Assembly (NCBI GenBank): GCA_002314455.1
Contig: DCFZ01000028.1
Span: forward strand, 14,456-43,599
Length of the DNA stretch: 29,144 bases
Reading direction: 5' to 3'
Source of the DNA: Lentisphaeria bacterium UBA1791
Lineage (GTDB): Bacteria > Verrucomicrobiota > Lentisphaeria > Victivallales > Victivallaceae
Part shown: positions 1-7,535 of the stretch, in pieces
How the letters are laid out: each line of letters begins with the position of its first letter
Numbering within the stretch: position 1 is the stretch's first letter
Notes under the pieces: generated by a model
What the model saw: only the letters and a program-made list of their open reading frames with translations
Databases searched by the model: none
What the model was told of the DNA's origin: nothing
Program-made: the position numbers and the translations under genes

Positions 1-26
1 CCGCTTCGCGGCTTCGGTCGATTTTT

Positions 27-38
27 GGGGGCACCCCC
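27..38. repeat. GC hairpin in non-coding left edge
   Basis: Five G, CA, five C form a perfect small inverted repeat, flanked on the left by a T-run and further GC-rich palindromic bits (CCGC-TTC-GCGG at 1-11). It lies downstream of the minus-strand amidohydrolase gene. It is not followed by a U-tract on the minus strand, so it is not a canonical terminator for that gene. It looks like part of a composite intergenic repeat, but no second copy is in this window. Confidence 0.4.
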
Positions 39-66
39 AGCGCTCCCGCGCTCCGCTCCGTTGGTG

Positions 67-82
67 CTCGCGACTTCGCGAG
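67..82. repeat. Perfect inverted repeat CTCGCGA-CT-TCGCGAG
   Basis: Two 7-base arms are separated by 2 bases; as RNA this would be a 6-bp stem with a 4-base loop. It lies 45 bases downstream of the stop of the minus-strand amidohydrolase gene. It could act as a weak RNA-stabilising or terminating hairpin for that transcript, although no T-tract follows. It may equally be part of a dispersed intergenic repeat. Confidence 0.4.
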
Positions 83-93
83 AGGTAATTGCT

Positions 94-121
94 TCATCTC
101 TCATCTCTCATCTCTCATCTC
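94..121. repeat. Four tandem copies of heptamer TCATCTC
   Basis: Four exact head-to-tail copies of TCATCTC run from 94 to 121, followed by a further TCTC. The array starts five bases beyond the stop codon of the minus-strand amidohydrolase gene, so it lies in its 3' untranslated region and changes in copy number would not alter the protein. Such short heptamer arrays are prone to slippage. Confidence 0.85.
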
Positions 122-126
122 TCTCT

Positions 127-1635
127 TTACGCCTGATAGACGATTTTTCCCTGACAGATCGTCGTGATAATGCCGGTGGCGACGCGAGAGGGGTCCGTGA
201 AATCGGCGCGGCAGTCGACGGTATCGGGGTTGAAAGCGACGAGATCGGCGATGGCGCCCGGTGCAATTTTGCCCGCCGGCAATTGAAAGGTTTCCGCGGG
301 AAAAGCGGTAATGCGGCGGACACTTTCAGGAATGTCGCCGGAGCGATCCAGACGCAAGCGCAAAAATCTGGCGATGGCGCCAAAGGAACGGGGGTGACAA
401 TCGCGACAGCCCATCGCCAAGGCGTTGCCGTCGCTGCCCGCCATACAGTACTCAAGGTCGAGAATGCGCGCCATATTGCTTGGCGACATACCGGAAAAAG
501 CGGCGGTCGTCCCGGGGGCGTCATGCGCGAGAAGTTCAACGATGAGCATCGCGGGATCAGGGGAAATTTCCGCGAGCGTTTTCCCCGCGTCGGCGCAATG
601 AACACCCGTCGTCGAAACGAGGCGGACGCTTTGCCAGTAATCCTTTTCACGGCTGGCGCGCAAGGCGGCGGCAAGTTGCCGGCACTCCTCAACAGAGGTT
701 AATTTCTGCTGGATCGTCCGGTCGGGAAGCGCATCCCACTTTTCCGGCAGAATGACGCTCAATTGCGTCATGGATTCCGTATAAGGGTAGCGGTCGACGG
801 TGACCTTGATCCCTTCCGCGCGGGCGCGCTCGATCAATTCGATCGCGGCGTCGAGTTTTCCCCAATTGGCGCGTCCTGCGGTTTTGAAATGGCTGATCTG
901 AATTCGTTTCAGATTCGCGGCGCGCGCGGCGGCAAAGGTTTCTTCGAGCGACTCGAGCAACATTTTGCCCTCGCTTCGTAAATGCGTGGTGAAAATTTTA
1001 TCGTGCCGCGCGACGACTTTCATCAATTCAACCAATTCGCCGGGCGTTGAAAAGATGCCGGGGGTATAGAGCAATCCGGCGGAAAGCCCCAACGCCCCCT
1101 GCTCCAGCATGGCATCGAGCAACGCGCTCATTTTTGCCAAATCCCCGGCGGAAAGCTTTTCCTTTTCATACCCCGCCACCGCCGCGCGGAGCGTATTGTG
1201 TCCGCACAGCGCAGGCAAATGCAGGGCGGCATCGCGTTGCGCCAACTTTTCCTGATACGAGCGATAATCGTGCCACGTCAAGGGAAAATTGTAATTGGCG
1301 TAGAGATCGCTCAAATGCGATTGATTGCATTGCGTAAGACAAAAAGCGCAAAGCCCGCAATTACCGGCGATCTCGGTCGTCACGCCTTGCGAAACTTTGG
1401 AAAATCCGCCCGGTTCGGCGAACAGCGCGAGGTCAGAGTGCCCGTGCGCGTCGATAAAGCCGGGGGCGAGAATCTGCCCGCCGAGATCGATCGTCCGTTC
1501 GGCGGCGCATCCGCCGGAAACGTCACGTCCGACGGCGGAAATTGTGCCGCCGTCGATCAGGACTTCGCCCTTGACCAGCGGCGCACCGCTCCCGTCGGCA
1601 ATCCAGGCGTCAGCGATTTTGAGCGAGGATCTCAT
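127..1635 (-). CDS. N-acyl-D-amino-acid deacylase-type amidohydrolase
   Basis: A 502-residue protein of the D-aminoacylase branch of the metal-dependent amidohydrolases. Members hydrolyse N-acyl-D-amino acids or related amides; the substrate here is not known. Visible motifs are the beta-strand-1 metal site HGH (64-66) inside APGFIDAHGHSD, the GNCG motif with bridging Cys93, His218 (THLRSEG), His249 (ISHFKTAG), catalytic Asp402 (GSDGNA) and HPRSFGA near 414. No signal peptide is seen, so it is probably cytoplasmic. The start at 1635 gives the usual N-terminus (beta strand, then DGSGAP); the longer upstream reading is only an antisense-frame extension over the previous gene. It overlaps the end of the debranching-enzyme gene by 26 bases, so the two are probably co-transcribed. 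Unusual: Cys93, 96, 99 and 103 form a tight cluster. Confidence 0.88.
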   Translation of the reverse strand: MRSSLKIADAWIADGSGAPLVKGEVLIDGGTISAVGRDVSGGCAAERTIDLGGQILAPGFIDAHGHSDLALFAEPGGFSKVSQGVTTEIAGNCGLCAFCLTQCNQSHLSDLYANYNFPLTWHDYRSYQEKLAQRDAALHLPALCGHNTLRAAVAGYEKEKLSAGDLAKMSALLDAMLEQGALGLSAGLLYTPGIFSTPGELVELMKVVARHDKIFTTHLRSEGKMLLESLEETFAAARAANLKRIQISHFKTAGRANWGKLDAAIELIERARAEGIKVTVDRYPYTESMTQLSVILPEKWDALPDRTIQQKLTSVEECRQLAAALRASREKDYWQSVRLVSTTGVHCADAGKTLAEISPDPAMLIVELLAHDAPGTTAAFSGMSPSNMARILDLEYCMAGSDGNALAMGCRDCHPRSFGAIARFLRLRLDRSGDIPESVRRITAFPAETFQLPAGKIAPGAIADLVAFNPDTVDCRADFTDPSRVATGIITTICQGKIVYQA

Positions 1636-4600
1636 AAACCCGGAAAAACTCCGACGTGCTCCACGCCTGTGCGATACAGCCGCCCATATGGTGCGGCGCA
1701 TCGCCGTCGGCGACTTCCGGTATCTGCCCCAAGACGCCCGATTCGAGGTATTTGCGCCCCGAGAGCAACAGCGCGAGCGCCCGTTCGCGCACCGCTTCGC
1801 CGCCCAAAAGGTAGAGCGCTTCGCAGTACGCGGGGAAAGGCCAGCACCAGACGGTGCCGTTGTGATAGGCGACCTTGCGGCAGTGATCCTCGTCGCCCTC
1901 GTAGCGGCCGCGGTAGGGGTGACGCGCGTTGTTGAGCCGCTGACCGTGGAAATCGACCGGCAATTCGTAAACGACGTCGCGGTCGGCGAGCGTGCGGATA
2001 CCACCGGGCACCAGCAATTCGGCGCTGGAAAAGAGGATCTTTTCGCGCAACGCCTGCGTCTTGACCGCGCCGAGCGTCAGCGCGAGCAACTGGTTGCTCC
2101 GCAGATGGTCGTCGGGCACCGCCTGCGCCGCCGACTGCCCCGGCTTGGCGTGAAGACAATCCGAGGCAAAGGCAAACTCCTTGCGGAAATAAAATCTTTC
2201 GATCGACTCGGAAACCTGTTTCGCGAGTTCGTCGTAATGCAAAAACTTCAATGCCGCATACCAGAGCGATTGCGTTTCGATCGGATACCCCTCGCGCGGC
2301 GTGCCGGCGGGGTAGTTGGTATCCATCCACGTGAAGTGCACGGGGCTGAAGATCAGCTTGCTCTCGGGATCCATCTTAATCCCGTTCGGCGTGCCGGTGC
2401 GGTAATGCTGGACGATCGAGCGCAACACGCTTCCGAGCGTCCGCCCGGAACCGCAGTCGCGCGACAGAAAGTCCTGATCGTGCGTCACGTCAATGTAATC
2501 GCGCGTTGCGACAATCAGGTAAAGCGGCGCGTCGCTCGTATCGCGGTTGCCGTCGTCGTTGCCGCGAATCATATTGGGGATCGTGCCGTTTTTCTCAAAC
2601 CGGGCAAAAGCGCAGATGATCTTTTCCGATTCCTCGATAAAACCGCATTTCAACAATCCGCGCAACACGATCAGCGTATCGCGTCCCCAGTCGAGGAACC
2701 ACGGATAACCCGCCATCACCGTCGAAAGATCGTCGCGGTGAACGACAAAGGCGTCAAGACTGTTTTTTTCGATCTCGCGAAGCGTCGGGTATTCCTTGAC
2801 GCGGCTCTCGTCGAAGCGGGCTTTTTCGCCCGCAATGCCGACGGTCAGCTCGGCGGAACCGCCCCCTTTCAGGTCGACCTGAAAATAGCCGGGGCTGAAG
2901 CGGTCGGTCTGACAATCCTGCCCGTAGTGCGCTTCCAAACTCAACGCGTTGCAGTAGTGCCATTCGGCTTCGTGGTGAAAACTCCCGGCAGGGAAGGAAA
3001 AATCAACGCCGCAGAATTCAAATCCGTTTTTGCGCGCGTGCACCGCTTCGGGAAAGCACGTTTCCGCCCCCAGATAGGCCTTGGTCAACTCGTGGTTGAC
3101 GCGGTTTTCCACTTCCGGGCGGATAATCAATTTTGCGCAGGTGTCGTCGGGGAGCAAACCGCAATTCGCCGTCGTCGGGCGGAAAAACGAGATCCGGACG
3201 GCGCAGTTCTCAACGCTGTGCGTCATCGTCACTTCCAGTTGAGTGCGGCGCCCCTGCCCCGCGGGCACGAAAAAGAGCCACTTGCCGCTGCGGTCGCAAC
3301 CGGCGAGGAACTGCAAAAGCGAATTGCCGTTGATTTCCTGCGAAAAATCGTCGACGACCAACCACGCCTTGAAATTGCTGAAAACGACCTTGCGGTCGGT
3401 GGGAAAACGCTTTTCCCAGTTGACCGCGAGCAAGGCGTTGTACTTGCTGCCGGGGGCGCTCCAATCCGCCGGAAAAAGCGTGTACCCGCCGCGCTTGTCG
3501 GCGGCGAAAAACTGACAGATTTCCGCCTTGCGGGTGTCGCAGACCATCTCGACGCGGTCGCTGTTTTTCTGCGGCAGTTGCCAGAGATTGCCGTGATAGC
3601 GGCGCGCGCGCTTGCCCTCGGGGAAAAGGCAGACCTCGATGTCGAGCACGCAGATTTCCGCCCCCGTATTGGGGAGCAACGCAACCAGAATAAATTCACT
3701 GCCGTCGCTTCCCGGAAGGCTCTCGCAAGAGGAAACGGTGTGACCGGCTTGGGAGATCGTGCAGTGAAAGCGCGCCTTGCTGCGCACGAGCAACGCGTCG
3801 CCGGAAGGGATCATCACTTCGCGGCGCTCATCACGCACATCGGCATTCCAGATGGTGACGGGCGCAGGGGTGATCCCGGTCAGCGTCTGGACAAACTGGA
3901 TCGGCGAAGCGATCATTTCATCGCCCGAAACTTCGCTGCAGGCGGCAAATCCTTTCAGCCGGAAAGCGAGCCGCTGCGCCATCGCCATACTGCGCTGATG
4001 CAAGATTCGCGCCGGTTCCTTGCCGCTGGTCGTCAACGCCTCGTCAAAGGAAACGCAAACGCCCTCCCCCGCCGGCAGACGGTACTGGTAAAGATCGCCG
4101 TGCTTCGCAAAGCGGATGGTGCGGTCGCTGAGCACGTCGACGCCTTCCTGCGGCAGCTGGGCGGCTTCAAACGAAACAACTTCCTCGCCGTCGCAGTTGA
4201 GATTGATCAAAACGACCACGCGCTTGCCGTCGGCGCCGATGCGCCGCAACGCGACGACGTTGCCGCCTCCGCGCTGGATCAAACTGATTTTCGCGCCGGA
4301 AGCAAAGGCGCTCAAACTGGTGTGGCAGTCGTTGATCCGGCGAATGAGATCCAAAAGATTTTCCGTCGCGCCGAAATTCAAAGCGCCGCAACCGTGGACG
4401 TCGATTTTTTCGGTCGCAAAATATTCCGCGCCGTTGACGAAGCCGAATGCGCCGTCGAGCGCGAGCAGTCCGCAGACGAGGAAGCGCATTTTCGCATAGC
4501 GTTTGGAAGTTGCCGCCAAGCGCAGATTGTCGTGCGTTTCGGCGAAACTCACCATCGCGCCGCATTGCGAAGCGGCGTAGAGCATATAGGGGTAATATCC

Positions 4601-5758
4601 CGAAATCTGATCGCGGGAGTAATTCTGAAAAAGTTCCGAATACGCCCAATCGAGCCCTGAATTCTGCAACAAGCTTTCCTGCACTTTGGCGGGGCCGCCC
4701 AGTCCTTCGAGCATAAAGATCGTGTCGGGGTACTCCATCCGCACACGGCTGACGATGAAATTCCACGCCTTTTCCGGCACCATATAGCCGGCGTCGCACC
4801 GGAAACCGTCGACGCCGTGGCGGCACCAGAAAAGGAAGACATCCGCCATCATCGCAATGACCGCTTCTTTGCTGTAATCCAGCCGGCAGAGATCCGCCCA
4901 GGTCACGCCCCACGCGCCGGGGCTGACGAAACGGCCGTTTTCTTCGCGCACAAAGTATTCGGGGTGCTCCGACTGCAATTTCGACGCCCAGCCGGTATGG
5001 TTGACGGGGATGTCCATCATAATGCGCCCGCGGCGCGCGTGCACCGCATCGATCAGTTCGCAGAACTGCTCCATCGGCGTCGCGCTCTCGTCGAAGTCCG
5101 CCAAACTTGAATCGACGTTGAAATAGTCGAGCGCGGCGAACGGACTGCCGAAACGCCCCATCTTGCCGTATTGAGTCGGAATCGGATGCACCGGCAGCAG
5201 TTGCAGGATCCGGCAGTGCATCTCGCCGAAAATATGGTCGAGATGCGCGATCACCTGACGAAACGTGCCGCTCGGCGGGATTACCGTGTACTGCAATTGA
5301 TCCAGCGTCGCTTCGGCGCGGTCGGCAGGCGCGGAAACCGCGCAGTCGATCCCCTTGCCGAACTGACGGACAAACGCCGAATAGATCGAGTTGCCGCAAA
5401 CGGATTCCGCCGCTTCGACTTTCAAGCGGAAGTTGTCGTTTTCCGCCCAGATGATCGATGAACCGTCCGCCGGGATGAAACAGCATTTCGCCTCAAAAAC
5501 GCCGACCTCGGGCAAGCCGAGCGTGATTTCGGCGTCGTCCCCCATGCGGGGAATTTCAAGATCGTGCCAATCCTGACCGGCGGGGGGGATTCCCTCCTCG
5601 GCTTCCATGATCATTTCCGCACGGTGCTCGACGGCATGGCCTAAATTCGTACGCAAAATCGCGCGTCCCGGCGTCGCCTTGCCGATGCCGGTCAAGCGGA
5701 TCGTCACCCGGTCGCCGACGAAAAAGATCGTCCGTTCGGGAAAAATCGTCTGTCGCAT
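1610..5758 (-). CDS. Bifunctional GH13 + GH133 glycogen debranching enzyme
   Basis: A 1382-residue, two-domain enzyme laid out like eukaryotic glycogen debranching enzyme. The N-terminal half carries a GH13 alpha-amylase-type domain with all four catalytic regions: DIPVNH (Asp249, His254), GVDGFRCDAG (nucleophile Asp322), FMLEGLGG (acid Glu351) and FAETHDN (His409-Asp410). The C-terminal half is an amylo-alpha-1,6-glucosidase (GH133) with FLDWGRDT, TWMD (Asp1146), YRGRYEGDEDH, AYHNGTVW and EVADGDAP (Glu1348). By family knowledge, the first domain would move short alpha-1,4 glucans and the second remove the alpha-1,6 stub. No signal peptide is seen, so it should act on cytoplasmic glycogen or imported alpha-glucan. 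The start has AAAGGA nine bases upstream. Both active sites look intact. It is the first gene of a two-gene unit and is probably controlled through the palindrome over its promoter. Confidence 0.9.
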   Translation of the reverse strand: MRQTIFPERTIFFVGDRVTIRLTGIGKATPGRAILRTNLGHAVEHRAEMIMEAEEGIPPAGQDWHDLEIPRMGDDAEITLGLPEVGVFEAKCCFIPADGSSIIWAENDNFRLKVEAAESVCGNSIYSAFVRQFGKGIDCAVSAPADRAEATLDQLQYTVIPPSGTFRQVIAHLDHIFGEMHCRILQLLPVHPIPTQYGKMGRFGSPFAALDYFNVDSSLADFDESATPMEQFCELIDAVHARRGRIMMDIPVNHTGWASKLQSEHPEYFVREENGRFVSPGAWGVTWADLCRLDYSKEAVIAMMADVFLFWCRHGVDGFRCDAGYMVPEKAWNFIVSRVRMEYPDTIFMLEGLGGPAKVQESLLQNSGLDWAYSELFQNYSRDQISGYYPYMLYAASQCGAMVSFAETHDNLRLAATSKRYAKMRFLVCGLLALDGAFGFVNGAEYFATEKIDVHGCGALNFGATENLLDLIRRINDCHTSLSAFASGAKISLIQRGGGNVVALRRIGADGKRVVVLINLNCDGEEVVSFEAAQLPQEGVDVLSDRTIRFAKHGDLYQYRLPAGEGVCVSFDEALTTSGKEPARILHQRSMAMAQRLAFRLKGFAACSEVSGDEMIASPIQFVQTLTGITPAPVTIWNADVRDERREVMIPSGDALLVRSKARFHCTISQAGHTVSSCESLPGSDGSEFILVALLPNTGAEICVLDIEVCLFPEGKRARRYHGNLWQLPQKNSDRVEMVCDTRKAEICQFFAADKRGGYTLFPADWSAPGSKYNALLAVNWEKRFPTDRKVVFSNFKAWLVVDDFSQEINGNSLLQFLAGCDRSGKWLFFVPAGQGRRTQLEVTMTHSVENCAVRISFFRPTTANCGLLPDDTCAKLIIRPEVENRVNHELTKAYLGAETCFPEAVHARKNGFEFCGVDFSFPAGSFHHEAEWHYCNALSLEAHYGQDCQTDRFSPGYFQVDLKGGGSAELTVGIAGEKARFDESRVKEYPTLREIEKNSLDAFVVHRDDLSTVMAGYPWFLDWGRDTLIVLRGLLKCGFIEESEKIICAFARFEKNGTIPNMIRGNDDGNRDTSDAPLYLIVATRDYIDVTHDQDFLSRDCGSGRTLGSVLRSIVQHYRTGTPNGIKMDPESKLIFSPVHFTWMDTNYPAGTPREGYPIETQSLWYAALKFLHYDELAKQVSESIERFYFRKEFAFASDCLHAKPGQSAAQAVPDDHLRSNQLLALTLGAVKTQALREKILFSSAELLVPGGIRTLADRDVVYELPVDFHGQRLNNARHPYRGRYEGDEDHCRKVAYHNGTVWCWPFPAYCEALYLLGGEAVRERALALLLSGRKYLESGVLGQIPEVADGDAPHHMGGCIAQAWSTSEFFRVYEILAQNR

Positions 5759-5771
5759 AGAAAGAAATCCT

Positions 5772-5795
5772 TTATATTATGACAACATAATATAA
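5772..5795. promoter_or_regulatory. Perfect palindrome over debranching-gene promoter, candidate operator
   Basis: Arms TTATATTATG and CATAATATAA match perfectly around an ACAA spacer. The centre at about 5783.5 is within a base or two of the predicted transcription start of the minus-strand debranching gene, and one arm contains that promoter's TATATT -10 box. A dimeric repressor bound here would block initiation. The regulator is not encoded in this window and its family cannot be told from the site. Confidence 0.65.
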
Positions 5796-5817
5796 GGTGC
5801 ATTACGACGGAAATCAA
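5789..5817 (-). promoter_or_regulatory. Sigma-70-type promoter of debranching gene
   Basis: On the minus strand TTGATT (5817-5812) is followed after exactly 17 bases by TATATT (5794-5789). The predicted start is near 5782, giving a leader of about 24 nt that holds the AAAGGA ribosome-binding site before the ATG at 5758. Confidence 0.7.
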
Positions 5818-5823
5818 CCCCTG

Positions 5824-5853
5824 TTTGCAAAAGCGTTTCGGGGAAATTATATT
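5824..5853 (+). promoter_or_regulatory. Promoter of secreted esterase gene
   Basis: TTGCAA (5824-5829), an 18-base spacer, then TATATT (5848-5853). The -10 region contains TTATATTAT (5847-5855), matching nine of ten bases of the palindrome arm at 5772-5781. AAGGGA at 5869-5874 is the likely ribosome-binding site for the ATG at 5881. Confidence 0.55.
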
Positions 5854-5880
5854 ATATCCGACAACCGAAAGGGAACCATC

Positions 5881-6741
5881 ATGAAAAAAACGCTTTTTTC
5901 ACTCGGCGTTTGCCTCGCCGCGTCGCTCTTTGCCGCCGAACCTCAAACGATTATGCTCTATCCGGAAACCGCCCAGGAAATCCAAGCCGGTGAATTCGCC
6001 CCTTGCCTGCGCCTTTACCCCGCCAGTGAAAAAAAAGGCACCATCCTCATTCTGCCGGGGGGCGGTTATCGCAATCGCGCATCGGAAAGAGAGGGCTCGC
6101 GCGTCGCCGAAAAATTCATCGAGCTCGGTTTCAACGCCGCCGTTTTGGAATACCGCGTCGCCCCGGCGCGCTATCCGGCTCCGCAGCGCGACGTACTGCG
6201 CGCGATAAAGTTGTTGCGCGCCAATGCAAAAAAGTGGCAGATCGATCCCGCGCATATCGCCGTCCTCGGTTTTTCGGCGGGCGGACACCTTGCCGGATGC
6301 GCCGGCGTGCTTTTCGATCAATTGGAAGTCAAGATCGGCGACGAGGCGGACTTGATGAGTGCCCGCCCCGACGCGCTGATTCTCTGCTACCCCGTCATCT
6401 CGCTCGGCGACGATTTCGCCCACAAAGGCAGCGGGCAGCAGCTTTTCGGCGATCAGGCGAATCAGGAAAATCTGAAAAAATTATCGCTGCAAAATTGCGT
6501 CAACGACCGTACGCCGCCCGCATTTTTGTGGCATACTGCCGCCGATCAGACGGTCCCGGTGCAAAACAGCATCGAGTTTGCCCGGGCGATGTGGGCGCAC
6601 AAACTCCCGGCGGAAGTGCATATTTTCCCCTTCGGCGGTCACGGCAAGGATCTGGGGACTTCGGTGCCGGATGCGGGGCAGTGGCCGCAACTTGCGGCAC
6701 ACTTTTTAGTGGAAGTCGCCCATTTTCCGGCGGCGCGCTAA
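5881..6741 (+). CDS. Secreted alpha/beta-hydrolase, acetyl/feruloyl-esterase-like
   Basis: A 286-residue alpha/beta-hydrolase of the BD-FAE / xylan-esterase-like group. The N-terminus MKKTLFSLGVCLAASLFAA is a clear signal peptide, so it acts in the periplasm or outside. LPGGGY near 58-63 matches the oxyanion-hole HGGG-type motif; GFSAGG gives nucleophile Ser132, AADQTVP gives Asp222, and FGGHG gives His254. Such enzymes usually remove acetyl or other ester groups from plant or other polysaccharides; the true substrate is unknown. ATG 5881 is chosen over an upstream in-frame GTG (5797) because it has AAGGGA six bases upstream and directly begins the signal peptide. It is divergent from the debranching gene, and its stop overlaps the convergent waaP stop by 4 bases. 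Confidence 0.85.
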   Translation: MKKTLFSLGVCLAASLFAAEPQTIMLYPETAQEIQAGEFAPCLRLYPASEKKGTILILPGGGYRNRASEREGSRVAEKFIELGFNAAVLEYRVAPARYPAPQRDVLRAIKLLRANAKKWQIDPAHIAVLGFSAGGHLAGCAGVLFDQLEVKIGDEADLMSARPDALILCYPVISLGDDFAHKGSGQQLFGDQANQENLKKLSLQNCVNDRTPPAFLWHTAADQTVPVQNSIEFARAMWAHKLPAEVHIFPFGGHGKDLGTSVPDAGQWPQLAAHFLVEVAHFPAAR

Positions 6742-7535
6742 AACCAGCGCGGCGGCTCTTTTCTGAATTCCTTGCGGTAGAGTTTTTCCGCCGCGCGCGC
6801 CACGTCGCGATAAAATTTCGCGCGTTGCGTAAATTCCTCGCGCAACGGCTTTTGCGCGTAGATGCGGACAAAGCGCAAAACGTCGCGGCGACGGATCGCG
6901 CAATTCATGCTTGAAAAGAGCAATCCGGCGACGTCTTTCACGTGGTAGTGATACGGCACCTTATTCCGGCATTGCGCGCGGTGCAAGTCGATGATGTACA
7001 AGACTTTTTGCGGGTCGTCCGGCGCAGTCAGAAAGTGGCACAAATAACAATCGCGATGGTTGATCCCGGCGCGGTGCATCGCCCCGGAACTTTCCGCCAG
7101 ACGGCGGATCAGCAAATGGCGCAGCGCCGACGGCGGCGGTTCGGTCGCCCAGTTTTTGGTGACGTCCTCCAGACTCACCATATTTTTCAATTCGCGCGTA
7201 ACGAGAAAGGATTCGCGGTGCGCGATGTTTTTTCCGCGCGAACCGAAGCCCGCAACTTCCATCGTCGGGATGCCGAGCGCTTTCAGTTTCAACAGAGCGC
7301 GATATTCGTTTTCCGCCCCGGCGACCGGAAGCTTCAGCGAAAAGAGGTTTTTAAAGATCTCGCGATAGCCGATGCCGCGGTGAACCTTGGCGAAAAATCC
7401 CTCGCCGTCGATCTCAAAGCGGAATGTGCGACGGCTCTTGACCCGGCGGTACTCCTCCCCCTCAAGGGCAAACAATAATTCAAACGGGTCGCGACCGCGC
7501 CACGCCGACGACAAAGGTTCAAAAAGCTGAATCAT
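6738..7535 (-). CDS. waaP: LPS core heptose kinase WaaP (RfaP)
   Basis: A 265-residue protein, the same length as enterobacterial WaaP, with the diagnostic stretch GINHRDCYLCHFL (catalytic-loop Asp162) and an IIDLH motif where protein kinases have DFG. The family phosphorylates the first heptose of the LPS inner core from ATP at the cytoplasmic face of the inner membrane. The strongly basic C-terminus would suit membrane and LPS contact. It overlaps the upstream waaG by 4 bases, which suggests coupled translation, and shares that gene's promoter. The gene ends in a 4-base stop-codon overlap with the convergent esterase. It implies a heptose-containing, phosphorylated LPS core, though the actual acceptor sugar is inferred. 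Confidence 0.88.
   Translation of the reverse strand: MIQLFEPLSSAWRGRDPFELLFALEGEEYRRVKSRRTFRFEIDGEGFFAKVHRGIGYREIFKNLFSLKLPVAGAENEYRALLKLKALGIPTMEVAGFGSRGKNIAHRESFLVTRELKNMVSLEDVTKNWATEPPPSALRHLLIRRLAESSGAMHRAGINHRDCYLCHFLTAPDDPQKVLYIIDLHRAQCRNKVPYHYHVKDVAGLLFSSMNCAIRRRDVLRFVRIYAQKPLREEFTQRAKFYRDVARAAEKLYRKEFRKEPPRWF

Noticed and set aside
27..38. GGGGG-CA-CCCCC as terminator of the amidohydrolase transcript
   Set aside because: On the minus strand it is followed by A residues, not U, so it does not fit an intrinsic terminator.
25..702. Plus-strand open frame of 225 codons at the left edge
   Set aside because: Covers the non-coding repeat and the antisense of the amidohydrolase 3' end; no domain seen.
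1636..2004. N-terminal extension of the amidohydrolase
   Set aside because: The extra 123 codons are a shifted reading of the debranching gene with random composition; the family N-terminus begins at the ATG at 1635.
1325..4660. Long plus-strand open frame (1111 codons)
   Set aside because: It lies antisense to the debranching and amidohydrolase genes, which have clear catalytic motifs. It shows no recognisable domain and is rich in Arg, Ala and Asp in the way usual for antisense frames of GC-rich genes.
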